Below, piece after piece: positions 13,151-25,300 of a stretch of 64,000 bases of DNA (positions are counted from its first letter, which is position 1; every line of letters begins with the position of its first letter). The notes under the pieces are model-generated. The model ran no database searches. It saw only the letters and a list, made by a program, of their open reading frames with translations, and was not told the origin of the DNA. The DNA is taken from contig NC_092579.1 in assembly GCF_037975245.1 (NCBI RefSeq), positions 15,138,178-15,202,177 on the forward strand. Direction: 5' to 3'. The translations under genes were made by a program, and so were the position numbers. Source of the DNA: Apostichopus japonicus. Taxonomy: Eukaryota > Echinodermata > Holothuroidea > Aspidochirotida > Stichopodidae.

Positions 13151-16100
13151 TTAATACGCATTCACACCGCAGTAGAATCACTGCATTTTATTGCAGTTCT
13201 CCATTCTTGCTATAACAAGAATGGAGAACTGCAATAAAATGCACTTTTATCAATAAACTAACAACATACCGATCTATTCCTTCCAACCCCCTTGCCCTCC
13301 CAGATAACTGGATTAGTTGTGGCCTCGTGCACTGACCTTTCACGTCTGTCAATGTATACATTTATACATATATCATAAGTCAGTACCATTCGGCCACAGT
13401 GATTCTACTGCGGTGTGAATGCGTATATATATATATAAATTCCCCATTAATATGAACCTATAAATGGAATAAACAAAGATTTTACCTTTGAATCGGATTT
13501 AGTCAGTGCGTTCAATACTTCTTGTTGCTTGCTGCTCAAGACTTTGAAATTAGATCTGTGAAAAACAGAGCGTATAGAAATCAACAAGATATGTTGAACA
13601 TCAATTGTGGACGAGTGTAAAAGTAAGTTGGCCTGACGTTTCGATCCTAGCAGGATCTTTCTTCAAAGGCTTTATGACTCAGTAACAGTAACAGAAGGGA
13701 CACAACAAGCACAGAATACAGACAGGTTAATTAAATGATAGAAATGAAATGAAAAACTGAAACACAAGAATACAAGTACAAATACAAATAGGGGCCTACA
13801 AAGTACAAAGTAAATAAGGAGGATCAACCGAAGGGATACAGTAACAGAGCAGCTGAAATCAAAGTAAAATAAAACTTAGCAAATTGCTTATCCACTAGTG
13901 AGCCTGTGTAGGAGAATGTGTAAAAGCAAGTTGGCCCGACGTTTCGATCCTAGCAGGATCTTCTTCAAAGGCTAAATGACAAGTAACAGAAGGGACAAAA
14001 AAAAAACGCACAAATGATAAAAATGAAATGAAAAACTGAAACACAAGAATACAAGTACAAATACAGCTGCTCTAGTATACTATTTACAGCAGAATAACTA
14101 TTTGAAGTCAGCCAACTGCTACTTCAACTATATTCTGTATAATTATATCTAATGTCGTGGTTCTGGGAATGTCGTCACTGTACTATCACTAAACGTTAGT
14201 AACATGGTGGTCTGCGTGCAACGCAGGCGCGGCGGAACGGGAAAATTATTGGGGGGGGGGGGGCTAATATGTGGAGACTATCTAAGCGGAGCGCCACCAT
14301 CGGTTGGCGCGGAGCGTACAAGAAAATTTTGGGTTTTTTCAATCCCCCAGATGGCCGGAAACGGCACTTCCCGAGTGTTTTATGCTGCGACTACCTAGCC
14401 CTAAAATATGGGTCTCATGCCTGCAATTTCTCAGATTGCACGTAAAAGTCTGTAAAAACATTGTAATTTGTACATTCGATGGTGTTTTAAGAGAGTAGCT
14501 ATTACTCGTAGTGTACTTGCAAAGACGTTTTTGAGTGTAGTAAGGGCAGTGGCGGAGCTAGGGGTATTGGTCAGGGGGGGGGCAAGAATGGTCTGTAGGG
14601 GCGCTTTCGACACTATCTAAGCGGAGCGCCACCACAGGTTGTCGCGGAGCGTACAGAAAATTTTTGAGTAAAGTTACTCCCTAGATTGCAGGAAATGACC
14701 CTTTCCGGGCCTTGCTAATTTGCAGATAAACGGAGAATAAATAGGTGTCGTCGCCATTTTGTCGGAAAATTACACCAACAGAATATGACAAATGTCAATA
14801 GGTATATGAGAGCGCAATAAAATAGTCAATAATCGCGAATAAGTTAAAAGTAGTGAAAATCTGAAAAGGGCGCCAGCAGTCCATTTGAGTCCGTCAGGAG
14901 GGGGGGGGGGATCCACCCCCTGACTGTATATATGGACGCTCCGCCACTAAGTAAGGGGATGTTGGAGAACTGGCTGAAATGAGGCAAGTCATTGGCCTAA
15001 GACGAAGTTGTGTTACGCTTACCGGTACTCACACTCACTGCTTCCACTTTTCACGGGGCGTGAAGACGCGGTTGGGGTGACAATGTGGTCTATAGCCAGG
15101 GGACGGGCCGAGGGACCAGGGTCCCCCAGTAATTACTAAAATTATTACACCTATATAGTATACGTGTGCATCGGACAGATCGACAAGTATGCATTGAAAA
15201 ATGGGCAGATGCACGTTTCGGAGCCTTAAGGTAAATATTGGGGGGGGGGCTTATCATGCATTTGCCCCCTCAACTTTTTCATTGGGGGCTGAGCCCCCCC
15301 CCCCCCCAATCCCCCCGGTTCCGCCGCCACTGGTGCAACGTGTGCATTGACGATACTACTAGCCTACTAATCGGTACTTTGATACGTACCTGGTAATGGT
15401 AAAGTGGTAGGCTAGGCTCACGCAGTATAGTTGTGACGTCATGCATGTGATTCCGAGCTTACAGGGCGTACAGGGTCTTAGCGATAATCAGGACGATCTA
15501 GCTGAGTAGCTCCGCGATCAGTCGGGACATGTGCGACAGGCTTAAAGTTTGAATTTCTCTCCAAACAAAAAACGGCCACAGCACCCCCCCCCCCCTCCAA
15601 CCTACATGAGAGTCGGCTTCACATAGACCTGGGCCACATCATTTCTTTATAAAATACTGGATCCTTTTCTGCAATTAAGTACTCACCCACTTTCTTGGAT
15701 ATACCCCAGTAACTCGTGATCCGAAGGCGAGTCTAACGGAGACGACTTGGGTGTGAATCGAGAAAGTTTGAACAATGGTCGTTCATAAACGTCAGTACAT
15801 TCTAAACGCGGGACAACATTCTCACTTTCCTCACAGTGTCGTGTAAGATCCGTGACCACTAACACCTTGAAAAAACAATGCAATGCAAAGAGAGAGATGT
15901 CTGGTAGTGTCGACTCATAGTAATATAAAATATGTAAAATGTGAATGCACAGTTATATATTTGAGCTTTATTACGCACGCTTAGAGCTCACTTCCATACA
16001 GGTTTATAGACCTATGCTAAATGCATGTTTATGCTAGATCCGTGCCCTCGGGAACACAGACGCCAAAAACAAATTTCAATGAGTTTTAATGGTCAAGTTA

Positions 16101-18178
16101 CGCACCTTTTAAGTCATTTAGAAGAGCCTATTATATTATGTCTATAATGCTCCTTTAAGGCTAAATAAACAATGAAATCTGCTTATTGGTACAGGCCTAA
16201 ATCTGAACCATATTTACATCTTTTATAAAAGAAATTATTACATCAACTAAAGCATGTTTCTTGAACTTCATATAAACAATAGAGCACACTAGGATTCAAC
16301 ACTCATTGTCGAACGAATTTGTGATGCATTGTAAATATATTATTTATTTCCAATTGAGTATTGTGTAACACTTGAGGAAATACGACCTAATTGTATATGT
16401 GCTAGATTTAATTGTCCAGTCACTTTCACTGATGAGCCTCGGTCATTTTCTCATAAGCTGAAAAGGTTACCGTAAAAACGCAAGCTGATTTTTTTTTTTT
16501 TTTTTTGGACAGTCTACAATATCTTGTATGCCGAATGTGATTCACATTCTTATATAACCTATAGAAATACTGACAGGAAATTTGGAGAAGATTTGGAGAT
16601 AAATTTTGGGAGGTCAATATTGATGAGTATGATAAATTTACCGTTTCGTTGTTCTTGTCGGTGACCTGGAATTTTTTCCATGGACTAAACCTACACGTAG
16701 AGAAATCTTGGCTGATTGTAAAGGATTCCAGATTCACTAAGCACTCGAACCCGGGCAAGTAGACAGTATCACTTTTTCCACTGTAGGAATTAGTCCTCTG
16801 ATTCTGGAAGCAAGAAAAAAAAAAAAAAAAAAACGTCCATATACTAGAAAAATGGTGGAACTGGAGAGACATGGATGATGCCAAATACATGATGATGGAT
16901 GTTACCAAATGACATGGATGTTACCCATGATGGATGTTACCAAATGATGGATGTTACCAAAAGACATGGATGATGTATGTTACCAAATACACGGACAGAA
17001 CAATGTTTACAAATAGTGTATCGCAATTATATACGCATAATGGATGAATGAAGGTGGTTAAGACAAAACAGGAAAATCCATTAGCGTACGACAGCTTATG
17101 ACGCCAGACGAGAGAGGGGTGGGGTGGGGAAGGTGGGTGGAGGGCGAGGGGAGGGGAGGGAAGAGCTATAGGTGGAGGGGGATTTATAGGGGCATTAATA
17201 CTTTATGCAGCTTCTCTTCTACAAAAAAACAAAATATACAGGTTCATTGAGATTATGAAGAAAGGCAAAGCAGTCTGCATGTATCCTAAACTGTATTGTT
17301 ATATCTTTGGTGTGATACATATATACGCAAACTGTGAATTTCTACGAGACTTTGGCAGCCATGTATCTTAACATTGCCCGTGCTTTATAATATTGAAGTC
17401 AGTTGCAATTTGAATTCTTAAAAGGATATTACATGATGTGTTTGTTTTCTTCAGATAGATGAAGAAACTAACAAATTATACAAGAAAACAGAATGGTTAC
17501 ATTTGCTTTCAAGTTTGACTTGTTTTTGCTCAAAGGTTCGAGGTATTGATAGTTATATCTTTCGTTCATGATTATGTACCATTGATGAACTTGAAGCAAG
17601 CAAGAGCGATGTTAAATTCGTTCGATGACAACTAGGTGTTGTTTCTGTTTTTTGGGCTTGATTGTACACTCTTTTATTTAGACCTTAAACTGGGGTTCCA
17701 ATTACAACCTCACCAAGGAAGTGCATCACTTATGCCATACGCTAATAAAGAGGTGGGTATGCAATGCTAAAAAATAATCATAATTGTAAGCAGTGTCAAC
17801 CCATATCTATACAGACTACCATTAAGATACGAAGATTTTGGTTTATAAATAAAACCATGTTAGCCCCAACGTCCACCTCCAACCTCCCTCAACCTCCACT
17901 TACCTTCCCCTACCTCCCCCAACCTTCCCCACCCACCACCGTCAATCTCTACCACTTGGTATAGCTGCTGTTATGAAGCAAAAGTAACATCATTTGAGTC
18001 CATCCTTACTTCTCCCCACAGAAGCTATATTTATTACGTGTATGAGCTTAATAGGTTTCGTATACATACTCACTGTGTTCGGGGAACAGCCGTTAAATGA
18101 CGGCACCTGAGAAATAGGTGGGGAAACTGATCTAACGTTAGTGGTCACCTGTGACAGATGTGATGTTTCGCTACCCAT
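12574..18178 (-). CDS. Divergent phospholipid scramblase-like protein (five exons)
   Basis: Minus-strand exons are 18178-18074, 16803-16642, 15865-15687, 13555-13486 and 12741-12574. All donors and acceptors are GT/AG with good contexts, and phases are 0,0,2,0 in a consistent chain (GG|A glycine between exons 3 and 4), giving 227 residues. Start ATG at 18178 has a good context (AACATGG). Scramblases move phospholipids between membrane leaflets in response to calcium. Matches to PLSCR proteins include LPGFECL near residue 60 (family PPGLEYL), ERPLFKL, LLGYIQE (family IGYVIQ), VGSLSRH, and a C-terminal DGDKITGHIAKD loop followed by LDIALKACILARAIDSLL, aligning ungapped with the PLSCR1 calcium loop and membrane helix. 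It is shorter than PLSCR1 (318) and lacks the cysteine palmitoylation cluster and a proline-rich N-terminus. More 5' exons are possible. The family call is by eye and fairly sure; activity is not. Confidence 0.68.
13038..13183. repeat. Perfect 146-bp palindrome with (TA)n centre
   Basis: The left arm starting CAGTGATTCTACTGCGGTG is repeated exactly as its reverse complement ending at 13183, with a (TA)n core between. It lies in the last intron of the scramblase-like gene. The outer 34 bases recur in direct orientation at about 13394-13427, so the arm belongs to a repeat family. Confidence 0.95.
13182..13243. repeat. Perfect 28-bp hairpin with 6-nt loop
   Basis: Arms 13182-13209 and 13216-13243 are exact reverse complements around CTATAA. 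It abuts, and overlaps by two bases, the larger palindrome to its left. Confidence 0.95.
13613..14075 (-). repeat. Direct-repeat pair resembling Penelope-like element termini
   Basis: A segment beginning GTGTAAAAGYAAGTTGG occurs at about 13616 and again at about 13915, roughly 300 bp apart, with similar following sequence. On the minus strand each copy has TTGAAGAA, a GATCCT/AGGATC stem and then GAAACGTC, the layout known from the hammerhead-motif ends of Penelope-like retroelements, whose terminal repeats are often tandem. No coding part is visible. Family placement is an inference from this motif. Confidence 0.4.
14224..15332. mobile_element. hAT-like non-autonomous transposon, outer member of a nest
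   Basis: Left end CAGGCGCGGCGGAAC and right end GTTCCGCCGCCACTG are near inverted copies, flanked by a perfect 8-bp target duplication GTGCAACG (14216-14223 and 15333-15340). No transposase frame is present. The left part carries a conserved hairpin (14291-14310) shared with other elements here. A second element sits inside at 14547-14949. Confidence 0.85.
14547..14949. mobile_element. hAT-like MITE inside the 14224-15332 element
   Basis: 403 bp bounded by CAGTGGCGGAGC and GCTCCGCCACTA, with a perfect 8-bp duplication AGTAAGGG at 14539-14546 and 14950-14957. It is the same family, in opposite orientation, as 34373-34760, matching along its whole length. Confidence 0.9.
16868..16990. repeat. 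Minisatellite, GATGGATGTTACCAAAT-type units
   Basis: About six imperfect units alternating GACATGGATGATG and GATGGATGTTACCAAA, just upstream (minus sense) of exon 2 of the scramblase-like gene. Confidence 0.85.
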
Positions 18179-18348
18179 GTTGCTGTTGTTGGTATTTGCC
18201 TCTGTATATATTCTGTTAATAAAAGTTAAATACTGCTCAGTGATGATGCCTCTTGTCCCAAATGGAAAAACGAAAAAAAAGAAAACACGAACAACAATAA
18301 TTTTTTTAACAGTCGACACCGTTATTTGATCGACATCGTTACATTCCA

Positions 18349-18593
18349 GGAGTGTTAGCTCAGTGGTTAACGCCGGTGCCTTCCAATCCAATAAGGTCCC
18401 CGGTTCGAGTCACTCCAAGATTAATATATGTCGTCCAGTTACAGAGTTGTTGACAATTGACAATTCATAATCATGGACGTTAAATATGAATGCAAGAGAC
18501 TGACTTTGGTCAGCTTGCGGCTTTGATAAGCTAATAAGGCTTCTTCGCGAGTTCCTTCTAATTGCAGGAGGATCTAAAATACAAACATACATA
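18349..18593 (+). mobile_element. tRNA-derived SINE (family C), full-length copy
   Basis: The head is tRNA-like with box A TTAGCTCAGTGG and box B GGTTCGAGTCA, and the acceptor ends GGAGTGT/ACTCC nearly pair. A body of about 170 bp and an ATACATAC-rich tail follow. The same unit occurs inverted at 49061-49276 and as a 3' part at 37768-37870. Confidence 0.8.
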
Positions 18594-18675
18594 CTGTAGT
18601 GTGGTCTCTAGCTTTTATGTCTTTTTTATCTCCACAAGAACTTCTTCTACGACTGGTATGGCGGGCCATCAGTCT

Positions 18676-19000
18676 CAAATCGTGGGGAATCGACTTATAC
18701 CGATTTAAATCGACATATACCAATTTCCTTTGACTTATACCAGTTTCCAGCAGCTTAAATTGACTTCTACCGATTTGAATCGACATAGCTACCAATTTTA
18801 ATCGACATATACCAATTTAAATCGATGATATGTCAATATAAATCGGTATAGGTCAATTTAAATCGACATATACCAGTTTATATCGATGATATGTCGTATT
18901 AAATCGGTAGAAGTCAATTTCCTTATACTTATACCAGTTTCTAGCAACTCAAATTGACATATACCTATTTAAATCGACTTATCATCGATTTAGCTCATTA
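18676..19000. repeat. Degenerate satellite of ATCGACATATACCAATTT units
   Basis: A dozen or more loosely kept units of about 20-26 bp, present in both orientations (AAATCGACATATACC and GGTATAGGTCAATTT), so the block can fold on itself. It lies upstream of the scramblase-like gene. Confidence 0.7.
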
Positions 19001-21128
19001 ACATATTCCAAATCCCGATTTCGGTGATGATTGACATGTATTCACCTTTTGCCACCCTCTCTACGTAGACAATCATAATAAGAATAGTAAATTTACACAA
19101 AATAAGGCTACGTTACCCGAAACTTGCTATCACCGTACTCCTAGATCAACGCACGAAATATATTTCACTTAAATATTCAGGCTGAAATGTCGGAAATGCT
19201 TGCAAAGATGACAAGGTTGATTGGAAGCGTACACAGTGCTTTATAGTCACTCCTTGTCTGCAAGCTGCCTATCCAGTTGTTTCGTGCTATACTAAGTGCT
19301 CATGTCATTTCGCTAAAAAAAGATCCCGGAAAACATTTCGCAATGAGATTTCATGCTAAGTTTTGTGTAGAAACACATTGTGCAACAATGATTCCCCACT
19401 ACGTAGGCCACCTGGGATTCCCCACACGTACACTGCTCTGATTGGTCACAATGGCATTGTGCGCAACCTTTTACTGCCATAACAACACGAAGGTAGATTT
19501 GACTAGCAAGATATTCTGTCCGGCTAATAAACTTCATGTGTTGGCAGCCACAATTTCCTAATGCTAGTACCTCTATAAACTGTACTCCAATATCATGCTC
19601 TCAAAGCACTGGTATTGACGGTACAAACAGTTCCTAACCTTGACCTGATAGGAACATAATATTCATACGGCTCGTACTGACAATACGAGTGCTCTGAAGC
19701 GGGACATGACACTACAGTTTAGAAAAAAATTGTCCCAACTGGGTGGTGTTGGGTTGACTTGTATCTTTATGCAAATAGACCACACATGCCAGGTATTATT
19801 CATCATACCACCCCTCCCCCTCCCCTAAGACAGGGAGATAGATGTAGAAAAGTAGAACGGTTGGCTGTGCCGGCAACGAATTATCAAATTTTAAACTGTA
19901 CGTTCAAGTATAATATAGTAGAACGCTATTTGTCGAACATCAAGCTTTTCATTCTTGTCTCTATTTGTAAAACCTTGAATCTTAATTAATGTCTTAGTTC
20001 CTAGAGCGCTGTTTTCACAGGGCCGAGGGGAGGTGGGAGGATGGATCGAGGGGAGGTGGGGAGTGGGAGGATGGATCGAGGGGAGGTGGGGGATAAATGT
20101 GACACATAATATTATCTCTTTGTTAATCGTAAAGTATATCATCATCAGGCTGAACCTCGCACCCGAAACAAAATGCAGATTTTATGCCATCCTTCATTAG
20201 CTACAGAGGTAACCAGTAATGGTTCATCACTGCCTTTGCATGCATGCGGAATTTTCTAAAAAATAAGTTTAAGAGAAAGAATAATAAAAGTAAGGTAACT
20301 TTCTTTATTTTCAGTTTCAAAACATACAAATTAATGCCGAATTATATTCATAGAAAGTCATTTTTCGTAAGTTCTATAAGAAGATACTTTTGAGAAGTGC
20401 ATGGTTTTCTTTCCCATAAATAGGGCTTAATGCATCACGTTTCAAGGATAACTTAACAAGACGATTACAACAGCCTATATACAGCTTTGATAAGTATATA
20501 TTTGCCCAGATGACATCACAGACCTATGTCATTCTGTGATCCAACTTCATATGAAGTAGTTTAAGGTTTAGCAGTCAAAAAAATAGGTCACATGATTCAA
20601 TCAACCGTATCTCGAGTTAGGAGTACTTAGTTATTGAGATTGAGTTTGGAATATTTCACAATGTTTATCACCGGAAATTCCTTACAACTTTTAACCTCCA
20701 TTTGTTGCTCAAGCAAACAATAATGGAGGCATTCAACTGTTGAGTTTAAAACATCTACAATCGACTACCCCGTTGGGGTTGGTCTCTCTATGTCATTAAT
20801 TCAGTCTCTTCATATTCATGGAATTGACAAATATCCCAAACTACCACATTAGCAGATATCAATGTATGCTCATCTCACACAGACCATCTTTATTGAGGTG
20901 TAATGGACAGATTTATCCAAACCACTGGTTGTTCATGTGAGGTATAAGGATTTGAGCCACTGGTAATTAGCTGCTCTGTAGTTTATAACCATTATCAACA
21001 CATACAATAAACAATGCCCGAAGCAGCACATAACACACACTGTATGATAGGCACACAACCTTTTTTTTCCTACTGAGAATGGTGTTATAATCAATGTAGA
21101 AGACAGTTATATTGTTTCATGAATGAAA
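19001..21128. other. Intergenic stretch without recognised gene
   Basis: No exon chain found on either strand. A short G-rich minisatellite (GGATCGAGGGGAGGTGGG units) lies at about 20021-20095. Confidence 0.55.
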
Positions 21129-21193
21129 AGTTTATATATGTATATATAAGTTTATATATATATATATAAGTTTATATATATATATATAAGTAT

Positions 21194-21272
<79 letters not shown>
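21129..21272. repeat. (TA)n tract with AAGTTTATATA periodicity
   Basis: TA-rich array with AAGT interruptions about every 28 bp at first, then pure TA; immediately 5' of a SINE. Confidence 0.9.
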
Positions 21273-21273
<1 letters not shown>

Positions 21274-21275
<2 letters not shown>

Positions 21276-21497
21276 TTGTTCAAAACAGGTGTCAAAACGC
21301 CTACAATTAAATTACGACCTTCCTTACCGGTTTCAAACCTATGGACATGGGTCGGCGTCCATGGCCTGGCTGATTGGGGTGGCCCCGTGCAAGGCGGGAG
21401 GCCCGGGTTCGAATCCCGGTGGGGCTGAAAGTTTTTTCACTGTTCTGGATTTTCGTTCTCATTACGTTTTCAATTATACATATATATATATATATAA

Positions 21498-21540
<43 letters not shown>
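21274..21540 (+). mobile_element. tRNA-derived SINE (family A) with (TA)n tail
   Basis: After a leader of about 75 bp there is a tRNA-like segment at 21353-21428 with box B GGTTCGAATCCC, then a short unique body ending in (TA)n. The whole unit, leader included, recurs at about 60973-61217. The leader shared by both copies shows this is a SINE and not a lone tRNA gene. Confidence 0.75.
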
Positions 21541-21545
<5 letters not shown>

Positions 21546-22362
21546 TTCCTTTTAGGTTAATGTAAGGGAAGTGTCACATCCACATCACACCCAATAGCAT
21601 CAATATTAGCCTCATCTATTTCAGTTTATGTCATATTTTGCTTCGGCACGATATAATATTAGACTCATATATTTCAGTTTATGTCATATTTTGCTTCTCA
21701 ACGGTACAATATATACATATATTATTATTGAGTACAAAAATTATACAAGAAAAGAAGACATTTTGCTATGCTAAACCCAATCAATTGTTCTTATTAACTA
21801 TTTTGCTATTGTCATTAGAAATTCCAGATCCTTTCTAGAAAGCTTTCCAAAGGAATTGTCTGTAGTTACTTTGAAGTATAAGTACCTTAGACACTAAGCT
21901 TTTGTTTACAGTAATACATTTAACATAGATTAGATCCAGAAAGGAGTGTAAGTTACCAAGCTTTAAAACCTATAATGGAATGCTTTTAAAATCTATAATG
22001 GAATGCTTTAAAGTCTTTCCTGATTATGATCTCTTGCGTTAAACACCTTGTAAATTTCATTGGAAGCCCCATCCACAAATACCAACATCTATTGGATTAA
22101 ACATTAAAACAATGGTGATATTTAAACATCACATTCTCAAAACTTCACATCAATGCTATAAAATAAGCATTTGGTTCCATGTCAAGAGAAGGACACTGAG
22201 GTTACATTGCCTTATATACAAAGAAAATACTTGATATCAGCCTTCTACTCTAGATGGTAAAAACTATACCATAATATTACATGTTACATTGTATGAAAAT
22301 ATATATATATATATTGTGTTTAAATTTGGAGCACTTGACAGGCAGTCTCGTTAAAGTAAAAC

Positions 22363-25300
22363 TTAGTACGGTGGGTCATTATGCAAATCAGCACACCCAT
22401 CCAAGTACCTGACCCCTTCTGGGTAACAGATCCAATAGTCGTTGGTGTCTTGACGCCAGAGGTACAGGGACTTCTTCATCTCCTCAAAGACACTGTTAAA
22501 GCTCTGGTTCCTAGCTAGGTTGGTCAGCTCCAAGGGGTCGCTGTCGAGGTCATAGAGTTCGTATTCATCACGGTAGTAATACTGCTCCAGGGTCTTAAAC
22601 CATTTGGTAGGTTGCTTGGACAAGGTCCTGTTCATTATGTCTCGGAAGGTCGGGTTGTTGTAGAGGTCTGTGGCTAGCGGGTACGGTGCTAGATAATTGA
22701 GATTGTGCAGCAGGCGGTATCGTTTGTTACGCACGACACGCATCGGGTAGTACATGTAGACCTCATGAAAGTTATGACTCGAGTAAGCCACGTCAAAGCC
22801 CGAAGACGGCTCTGCCTTCGTCAGAGGGAGGAGAGATTTCCCCGACAGAGCCACCTCCTTACCCATTAAGCTGTAGGATGGGAAGGGCACCTGCAACCAG
22901 TCCAGAACAGTGGGTACGATGTCGATGGTGCTGGCGAAAGAATTGCTAACTTGGCCCCATCTGGACTTTTCGATAGGCGAGGATATCAGGTACGGTTCGC
23001 CCATTCCCGATTCGAAGAGATTGGTCTTGGCATTTGGGAACGGGATGCCATTATCTGCGGTGAAAATGATTAATGTCTCATCCAAGTAACCGTGACTCTC
23101 CAATTCATCCAGGAGCATCCCAACACCTGTAAAAGATAGGTAAAAAGAAAAAACTGTTGAACGGGATATTCTGGTGGCTGAAGTTAATTGGCCAACCAGA
23201 ATGCAAAATTGCTTACAGGTTTCGATGACTTCATTACAATAGACTTCTGCTTGAAATAGCTCTTATGATATAAATGTCTTGATTTCTACCATGAGATATC
23301 ATATTTAAAAGCTTTTCAGAGTTTCAGCCAGATGACATTTGACCTCCACCAAAAACAAAAGGGGTCTTCTACTAAATATGATGCATACACCTGCCAAGTC
23401 TAAAAAGTATTCATACTTCCTATCATGAGATCTTTTGTTTACAATGTTTTCAAAATTTGACCTCTGGTGACCTTCCTTTAACTGAAGGCTGATTGTCATT
23501 TCTTCAAGAGTATCGCAGTGAGGGTGGAAGAAGAAGCTATGAAAAGTAAGAATTATAAATAAACTTGAATGTCACAAACTTATCTCAATAAAGTATGTGA
23601 ATGAAATAGTCAAAAATACTCTCTAGAACTGATTAACATTCCCCAAAAAAGTTGTAAAGCCGGAGAAATGGAGGTCACGTAAAAGTTTACCCGGGTCAGA
23701 ATTTTGAATACCTTTCCCCACATTTATTGGAACTTGCAGATGGAGATGGATTAAGACATTTTTGTTTTCAACATAAAGTCCAGAGTCAAAGCTAGCTTCC
23801 ATGACTACGATGGGTCGTAGCTCAGTCCCAACGGTCACATGCCTAAATATTTGCCAGCTGCCGATGTAATTGCTGATAGCATTTTACACAATTTAAAACT
23901 GACCTGCGTCTAGACGACTCATGGATGTGTACTGGTTAGAAATGTCTCCTCTCGTTGCTGGTGTATCAGGTAGGAACGGTGGAACAATGATGTCCTTAGG
24001 GTCATAGTAGGCTGGTTTCCAATCCGGTATGTTTCCAAAACCTGGTTCACCATTCCCAAACTTTTCACAAAAATCTCCATACTTGCTATCGGGGCAACGG
24101 TGGCAGTCGTTGAACCCAATGTAGAGGAAAAATGGCCTGCAGAAAGATTTTAGATCATGAATCATGAAGTTTTACGACAAACTTAAGCACTTAGGATGCT
24201 GGTTTTAAATGGCAAAAACAATTAGTCTTGTCCTTCCTTTTTTTTGTGAGGAGGAGGAGGAGGAGGAGGAGGAGGAGGAGGAGGAGGAGGAGGAGGAGGA
24301 GGAGGAGGAGGAGGAGGAGGAGGAGGAGGAGGAGGAGGAGGAGGAGGGCAGTGGGAATGACATTTCAAAGCTAGACCTGGAATTACTTGGAATGAGTAGC
24401 CTCTTTCCAGCATATTGACCCAAATGCTGCATCTTGCAAAGGTTAGGTCCAATGGCTTCTTTAATCTCTGCATGACATAGCACCCACTTTTCTTTAAACA
24501 ATAAAATTTACTAACTATAATTATGTATTTCCATACTACCATCAGATTCTAGCAATAAATTAACCATTGGTGGCTGACTTGCAAACTGTTGTAAATATTG
24601 CATTGACCTAGATACAACTTTGGAGCTAGACTTGTTGAAAAGTGTAATGTGAGTGACCTTGGAACCATCCACCTTGACAGGCATATGGACCATGCTGATG
24701 CAATCAAATTTGTTACAGTTACAGTTCATTTTTTGCAATAATGTTTTATTGATGTTCTTCTATTTTAAAATTGATTTTTTAATCCCATGTAATGATTGTC
24801 ATGCATACAGGCGGATGCTAACTTTAAATATATTTGTTTTTACCAGTACAAACAGGTTAGTCACTTATGAACAGGGATAGCTTTTACTTTTGACCTATTT
24901 ATTGTCAACAGTTCTCAGCACATCTGTTGTCTACTTGTTGACTGGGGAAACTTTGAGCTATATTTAATACAAAGCTTGTTGCTAAACATTTTCCATCATT
25001 TCAGGGATTTGGTGTGGGGGGGTGGGGGGGTGTACAGGTCTTTGTGATGGAGGGGTGTACAGGTGTTTGTGGGGGAGGGGGTGTGTACAGGTCATGAATG
25101 TTTCCCTTGTTGCGGAGACAGTTAAGTAATTACTGTACCTAGTCTGATCCATCGCAAAGAACTCTCGGACAAACTCCTTCATCCTGGTGACATTTCTGGC
25201 ACACTGCAGCATGTCGTTGTTTTCGTTTGTTTCTTCATAATCAAACTTGTAAACATAGTCCGGGCCAATGTGTTTCTTTCCAATGATACCTGGAAAAGTT

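Noticed and set aside
12858-13237. Frames rich in YIYIYI
   Set aside because: Produced by the (TA)n centre of the palindrome.
15109-15332. CCAGGGGACGGGCC at 15109 as left end pairing with the 15332 right end
   Set aside because: No target duplication; the true left end at 14224 has a perfect GTGCAACG duplication.
21353-21428. tRNA gene
   Set aside because: The tRNA-like segment sits inside a longer unit repeated at 60973, so it is a SINE head; acceptor pairing is poor.
24205-24542. Frames of poly-Glu, poly-Ser and poly-Pro
   Set aside because: They are three readings of the (GGA)n microsatellite in SGSH intron 3.
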